The notes beneath the pieces were generated by a model, which worked only from the letters and a program-made list of their open reading frames with translations, was not told the origin of the DNA and searched no databases. Below are positions 60,617 to 64,000 of a DNA stretch of 64,000 bases, one piece after another; position 1 is the stretch's first letter, and each line of letters begins with the position of its first letter. The position numbers and the translations under genes were made by a program. The DNA comes from SIRX01 sp965214475 (GTDB lineage Bacteria; Actinomycetota; Rubrobacteria; Rubrobacterales; Rubrobacteraceae). Location of the stretch: the NCBI GenBank assembly GCA_965214475.1, contig OZ243953.1, positions 310,001 to 374,000 of the forward strand. Direction: 5' to 3'.

Positions 60617-61006
60617 TTGACTCTAAGTCTATTGCAGCAGGAGATCGCCTACGGGACATTATATCTGTACGTCGGTATTTTCATGCTGTTGGTAACGGGT
60701 TTCGTCGCGACGGTGCTGGTGTTGGCGCGGCTGATCTCACCGGGGCATCGTTCTCGAACGAAGGACCAGATCTACGAGACCGGAGAGTCAACTGTTACGG
60801 ATCCGTGGCGTCCCTTTCCGGTTCGCTACTACGTCTTCGCGCTGTTATTCCTGATCTTCGACGTGGAGGCAGCTTTTCTCTATCCCTGGGCGGTCATTTA
60901 CCAGGATCTAGGTTTGTACGGTTTTATTGAAATGGCGATTTTTGTGTTGATTTTGGGCGTGGGCTTGGCCTATGCCTGGAAGAAGGGAGCCCTTAAATGG
61001 GTGTAA
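60617..61006 (+). CDS. nuoA: NADH-quinone oxidoreductase subunit A
   Basis: A 129-residue subunit with three helices; IYETGESTVTDPWRPFPVRY is the conserved loop and YVFALLFLIFDVEAAFLYPW the second helix. The TTG start is supported by AAAGG. It overlaps nuoB by ten bases. Confidence 0.95.
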   Translation: MTLSLLQQEIAYGTLYLYVGIFMLLVTGFVATVLVLARLISPGHRSRTKDQIYETGESTVTDPWRPFPVRYYVFALLFLIFDVEAAFLYPWAVIYQDLGLYGFIEMAIFVLILGVGLAYAWKKGALKWV

Positions 61007-61776
61007 TGCAGCAGTTCAACGAGCCGAACATTGTGACGACGAGTACGGACAAGCTCTTTAACTGGGCCCGCAAGAACTCGCTGTGGCCGCTACAGTTTGG
61101 CCTGGCGTGTTGCGCCATCGAGATGATGTCTACGGGCATGGCCCACAATGACCTGGAGCGCTTCGGGAGCAGCCCGTTCATGGGCTCACCACGCCAAGCC
61201 GATGTTATGATTGTCTCCGGCACCGTCTCGACAAAGATGGCCGAGCGCATGACCCGGCTCTATGAGCAGATGCCCGACCCCAAGTGGGTCATCGCGATGG
61301 GAGCTTGCGCCATTTCCGGTGGTCCGTTCCTCGACGGTTACTCAGTCTTGATGGGGGCAGATCGTGTAATTCCTGTTGACGTCTACGTTCCAGGGTGTCC
61401 GCCGCGTCCAGAGGCGCTCATCTTCGGCATCATGACGTTGCAGAAGAAGATCGAACGCGACCAGCAGGTCGGCGGCTACGAGAAGCCCCGTCCGGCGCTG
61501 GTGGACGACGAAGGCAACATTCAGGAGTACTTGCCGGAGCGGGAGTACACGGAGATCAGCGAGGGCAAAGCTCCGCGCTTCGACAATATCCGGCCGCTAA
61601 AGCGAACCTACACCTTCGAGCGCAAGGGCATGCCGCCCGCCTCCCAGACGGACGTCGGTTGGATCCCCAAGGAAGTCAAGAAGAAGCTCAAGGAGCAAGA
61701 GAAAGCCCGCAAAGCAGCCGAAGCCGAGGCCCAGGGCAACGGTGACGAGCCGGCCGAGCAGAAAGAGAACGCCTAG
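60997..61776 (+). CDS. nuoB: NADH-quinone oxidoreductase subunit B
   Basis: The subunit holding the terminal N2 Fe-S cluster beside the quinone site. Ligand cysteines are in FGLACCAIEMMS, MGACAISGGPF and VYVPGCPPRPEALI. At 259 aa it is much longer than the usual 160-190, with a charged C-terminal extension of about 80 residues that ends KAAEAEAQGNGDEPAEQKEN. The ATG overlaps nuoA. Confidence 0.96.
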   Translation: MGVMQQFNEPNIVTTSTDKLFNWARKNSLWPLQFGLACCAIEMMSTGMAHNDLERFGSSPFMGSPRQADVMIVSGTVSTKMAERMTRLYEQMPDPKWVIAMGACAISGGPFLDGYSVLMGADRVIPVDVYVPGCPPRPEALIFGIMTLQKKIERDQQVGGYEKPRPALVDDEGNIQEYLPEREYTEISEGKAPRFDNIRPLKRTYTFERKGMPPASQTDVGWIPKEVKKKLKEQEKARKAAEAEAQGNGDEPAEQKENA

Positions 61777-62267
61777 TGGCGGTCACATTGCCGGAAGGAA
61801 ACCTTGAAGAGCGTCTGGAGCGTTATCTCGAAGGCTTCCGCAACCGGCACGGCCTTGAAGAGTCGGAGGTCGAAGGCAATGTCGTGAAGATCGTCGTGAG
61901 CCCGGAGTCGGTGCCGACGGTATTGGCAACTGCCCGCGAAGAGTTGAACGTCCGGCATCTTTCGTACCTGACGGTGGTGGACTGGCAAGGGTCTTTCGAG
62001 ATCACCTACGCGTTGGCAGATCTGCGCGGCGCGGATGTACGGGTCAAGACGACGATAGAGGGCGACGAGCCGGTCATCGGGACGGTAACGCACGTTTACC
62101 CGACGGCAAACTGGCACGAGCGGGAGGCGTACGATATGTTCGGGGTCGCGTTCGCAGGACATCCTGATCTACGACGGACGTACATGTGGCAAGACCACTT
62201 CGACCACCATCCTCTCTTGAAGAGCTTCGAGATCAATGCCCGCCGGACCTTTGAAGGGTTGCGATAG
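61776..62267 (+). CDS. nuoC: NADH-quinone oxidoreductase subunit C
   Basis: A 163-residue hydrophilic subunit. NVRHLSYLTVVDWQGSFEIT and the signature ANWHEREAYDMFGVAFAGHP are present. The GTG start overlaps the nuoB stop by one base. Confidence 0.95.
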   Translation: MAVTLPEGNLEERLERYLEGFRNRHGLEESEVEGNVVKIVVSPESVPTVLATAREELNVRHLSYLTVVDWQGSFEITYALADLRGADVRVKTTIEGDEPVIGTVTHVYPTANWHEREAYDMFGVAFAGHPDLRRTYMWQDHFDHHPLLKSFEINARRTFEGLR

Positions 62268-62269
62268 AT

Positions 62270-63454
62270 ATGCTTAGTGAAGAAAAGAATATAGAAAGCC
62301 AGTCACTCGGCGGAACCGAGAGCGGTCGGCTCACGAACCCGGATATCCGGGATGAGTTCGGGCTCGAAACGCTCGACATGAACATGGGTCCCCAGCACCC
62401 GGCGATGCACGGACTGCTGCGCCTCATACTCGAGCTCGACGGTGAAACCGTGGTGCGTTGTGACCCGGTGATGGGCTATTTGCACCGGTGCCAGGAGAAA
62501 ATCGCCGAGAACCGGATGTATCCGGCGGTTATTCCGCTCACGGACCGGCTTGACTACTTCGCCAATATGCACAACGAGCACGGCTACTGCCTGGCGGTCG
62601 AGGACATGCTGGACGTTGAAATACCGCCGCGGGCCGAGTACATCCGGGTTTTGATGTGCGAGCTAATGCGGCTGGCGAGCCACATCCCGTCGCTCGGATT
62701 CCTGATGCTGGAACTCGGGGCGTTTACGCCAATTCTGTACGGCTTCCGGGAGCGGGAGCGGATACAGACGCTTTTCGAGGCCATTACTGGCGCCCGAATG
62801 ATGTTCCACTACATCCGCATCGGCGGGGTCAAGGCCGACCTGCCACCGGATATGCCGCAGAGGATTTGGGACTACATAGAGACCCTGGAGGCCAACTACC
62901 AATCGGATTTCGTGGACCTCGTACAGGGAAACGAAATTTTCATCTCCCGAACCCGGAACGTCGGCACGATGAGCCAAGAGAAAGCTCTAGATATGGGCCT
63001 TACCGGACCGCCGCTGCGCTGCACCGGTGTGGACTTTGATATCCGACGCGACTACCCATACAGCACCTACAACGAGCTGGATTTCGACGTGATCACCGAA
63101 GAAGCCGGGGATGTAGAGGCTTCGTATAAGGTACGTGTCCGGGAGATCTTGGAGAGCATCAAGCTCATCAAGCAGTGCCTGGAGAAGATGCCCGAAGGCG
63201 AGGTCATGGGTGACACGGGTCGTCGCATCCGTCCGGCGGAAGGCGAAGGCTTCAGCCGCATCGAGAGTCCCCGCGGCGAGTTCGCCGTTCACGTCGTCTC
63301 TGATGGTTCGGATACGCCGTACCGGGTCCACTACCGTGACCCAAGCTTCTGTAATATGCAGCTTTTGCAGGAGATAGTGCCGGGGCATTACTTGCCGGAC
63401 ATCATGCCGATTATGGGCCTCATAGATCCGGTCTCCGGCGGGTGGGATAAATAG
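62270..63454 (+). CDS. nuoD: NADH-quinone oxidoreductase subunit D
   Basis: The 394-residue quinone-binding subunit related to hydrogenase large subunits. MGPQHPAMHGLLRLILELDG holds the conserved His near quinone; GYLHRCQEKIAENRMY, GPPLRCTGVDFDIRRDYPY and VPGHYLPDIMPIMGLIDPV follow. The normal sequence is GPQHPATHG; here Thr is Met. It is followed at once by nuoH, not by nuoE. Confidence 0.96.
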   Translation: MLSEEKNIESQSLGGTESGRLTNPDIRDEFGLETLDMNMGPQHPAMHGLLRLILELDGETVVRCDPVMGYLHRCQEKIAENRMYPAVIPLTDRLDYFANMHNEHGYCLAVEDMLDVEIPPRAEYIRVLMCELMRLASHIPSLGFLMLELGAFTPILYGFRERERIQTLFEAITGARMMFHYIRIGGVKADLPPDMPQRIWDYIETLEANYQSDFVDLVQGNEIFISRTRNVGTMSQEKALDMGLTGPPLRCTGVDFDIRRDYPYSTYNELDFDVITEEAGDVEASYKVRVREILESIKLIKQCLEKMPEGEVMGDTGRRIRPAEGEGFSRIESPRGEFAVHVVSDGSDTPYRVHYRDPSFCNMQLLQEIVPGHYLPDIMPIMGLIDPVSGGWDK

Positions 63455-64000
63455 TGTCCACCGTGCTCGACCTGCTCAATCAGGAGCCTTTTCGGTTCCT
63501 GATCTCCTTCGGGGCGATTCTATTTCTCGCCTTGAATCTTGCTGCAATACTGGTCATGGGTGAGCGTAAGGTCGCGGGGTACATCCAGCTCAGGTTTGGT
63601 CCCAACCGGGTCGGGCCGCGCGGACTTCTGCAGCCGCTGGCGGACATCATCAAGCTTTTCACCAAAGAGAACCTCGCGCCGGGACGGGCGGACCTTTGGA
63701 TCTTTCTGGGAGCACCAATCGCCATGTTCTTGCCGGCAGTTCTCGTGTGGCTCGTCGTACCGTTCTCGCCGGGCGCGGTCGTGGCGGATCTGAATGTTGC
63801 GATACTGTTCTTTATCGCGGTAACGTCTATCGGGGCACTTGGCGTCATTATGGCGGGCTACGGGAGCCGCTCGACGTTCTCGCTGCTCGGTGCGTTGCGC
63901 GGCGCGGCGCAGATGATCTCTTACGAAGTTCCGCTCATCCTGAGTCTGCTCGGGATTATCATGCTCACCGGCAGCCTCTCGATGGTAGACATCGTGAACG
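63454..64000 (+). CDS. nuoH: NADH-quinone oxidoreductase subunit H, 3' end outside window
   Basis: The first 182 codons of the membrane subunit H at the hinge to the quinone channel. MGERKVAGYIQLRFGPNRVG is the hallmark, followed by GLLQPLADIIKLFTKEN, and later GAAQMISYEVPLILSLLGII. GTG at 63454 overlaps the nuoD stop by one base. The gene runs off the window. Confidence 0.95.
   Translation, partial: MSTVLDLLNQEPFRFLISFGAILFLALNLAAILVMGERKVAGYIQLRFGPNRVGPRGLLQPLADIIKLFTKENLAPGRADLWIFLGAPIAMFLPAVLVWLVVPFSPGAVVADLNVAILFFIAVTSIGALGVIMAGYGSRSTFSLLGALRGAAQMISYEVPLILSLLGIIMLTGSLSMVDIVN

Overview
The window looks like a chromosomal segment from a Gram-positive, moderately high-G+C actinobacterium. 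A Rubrobacter-like member of the Rubrobacteria is my best guess. The reasons are the order rho-rpmE-DUF1385-prfA-prmC-tsaC-glyA-upp-comEB-atp, frequent GTG and TTG starts, a 180-kDa-class NAD-glutamate dehydrogenase, a bacterial cyclic 2,3-diphosphoglycerate synthetase, exported ferritin-like proteins, a UvdE-type repair nuclease and a betaine (BCCT) transporter. The taxonomy is inferred from gene content, not from a marker search. I saw no rRNA, tRNA, CRISPR array, insertion sequence or prophage.

Region 1 (1-8.8 kb) is accessory and housekeeping: a pentapeptide-repeat protein cut by the window edge, a scar where two gene remnants (RES toxin-like and alpha/beta-hydrolase) meet head to head, a secreted glucosaminidase-type protein, a DUF1330-like protein, a YbdK-type carboxylate-amine ligase and the very large GDH on the minus strand.

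Region 2 (8.9-20.9 kb) is a catabolic island on the plus strand. A GntR/FCD regulator sits behind a promoter carrying a perfect palindrome. It is followed, with tight coupling, by a CaiB-type CoA-transferase, an HMG-CoA-lyase-like enzyme, HyuA and HyuB, a formamidase/acetamidase and an N-carbamoylsarcosine-amidase-like hydrolase. A sodium:solute symporter and a Tat-exported lipoprotein substrate-binding protein follow, and a clear terminator ends the block. The set suggests uptake and opening of a cyclic amide or hydantoin-like compound, with the carbon skeleton finished through CoA thioesters; the substrate is not known.

Region 3 (20.9-33.1 kb) is stress and transport: Hsp20, a BCCT transporter, citrate synthase, a DUF3311-plus-symporter pair, a gamma-glutamylcyclotransferase-like protein, a CoA-binding protein, UvdE, dodecin, an RskA/ECF-sigma pair, and divergently two exported ferritin-like proteins plus a lipoprotein-like sortase. 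The sortase signal peptide is encoded across a terminator-like palindrome.

Region 4 (33.1-50.4 kb) is core information processing and metabolism: WalJ, RlmH, ArgS, a metallophosphoesterase overlapping a cyclic 2,3-diphosphoglycerate synthetase, a GlpX relative that lacks several catalytic residues, Rho, L31, RF1, PrmC, TsaC, GlyA, Upp, dCMP deaminase, and an alpha/beta hydrolase whose nucleophile position is Asn.

Region 5 (50.4-64 kb) is energy and envelope: a complete F-type ATP synthase operon (atpZ-I-B-E-F-H-A-G-D-C) from a strong promoter with an apparently leaderless first gene, then murA, an M20 peptidase and the start of the complex I operon (nuoA-B-C-D-H), which passes directly from nuoD to nuoH without nuoE, F and G. 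Several F1 subunits and NuoB carry unusual charged extensions. The most unusual parts are the cyclic-diphosphoglycerate/GlpX-like neighbourhood, the hydantoinase-CoA island and the terminator-in-signal-peptide arrangement.
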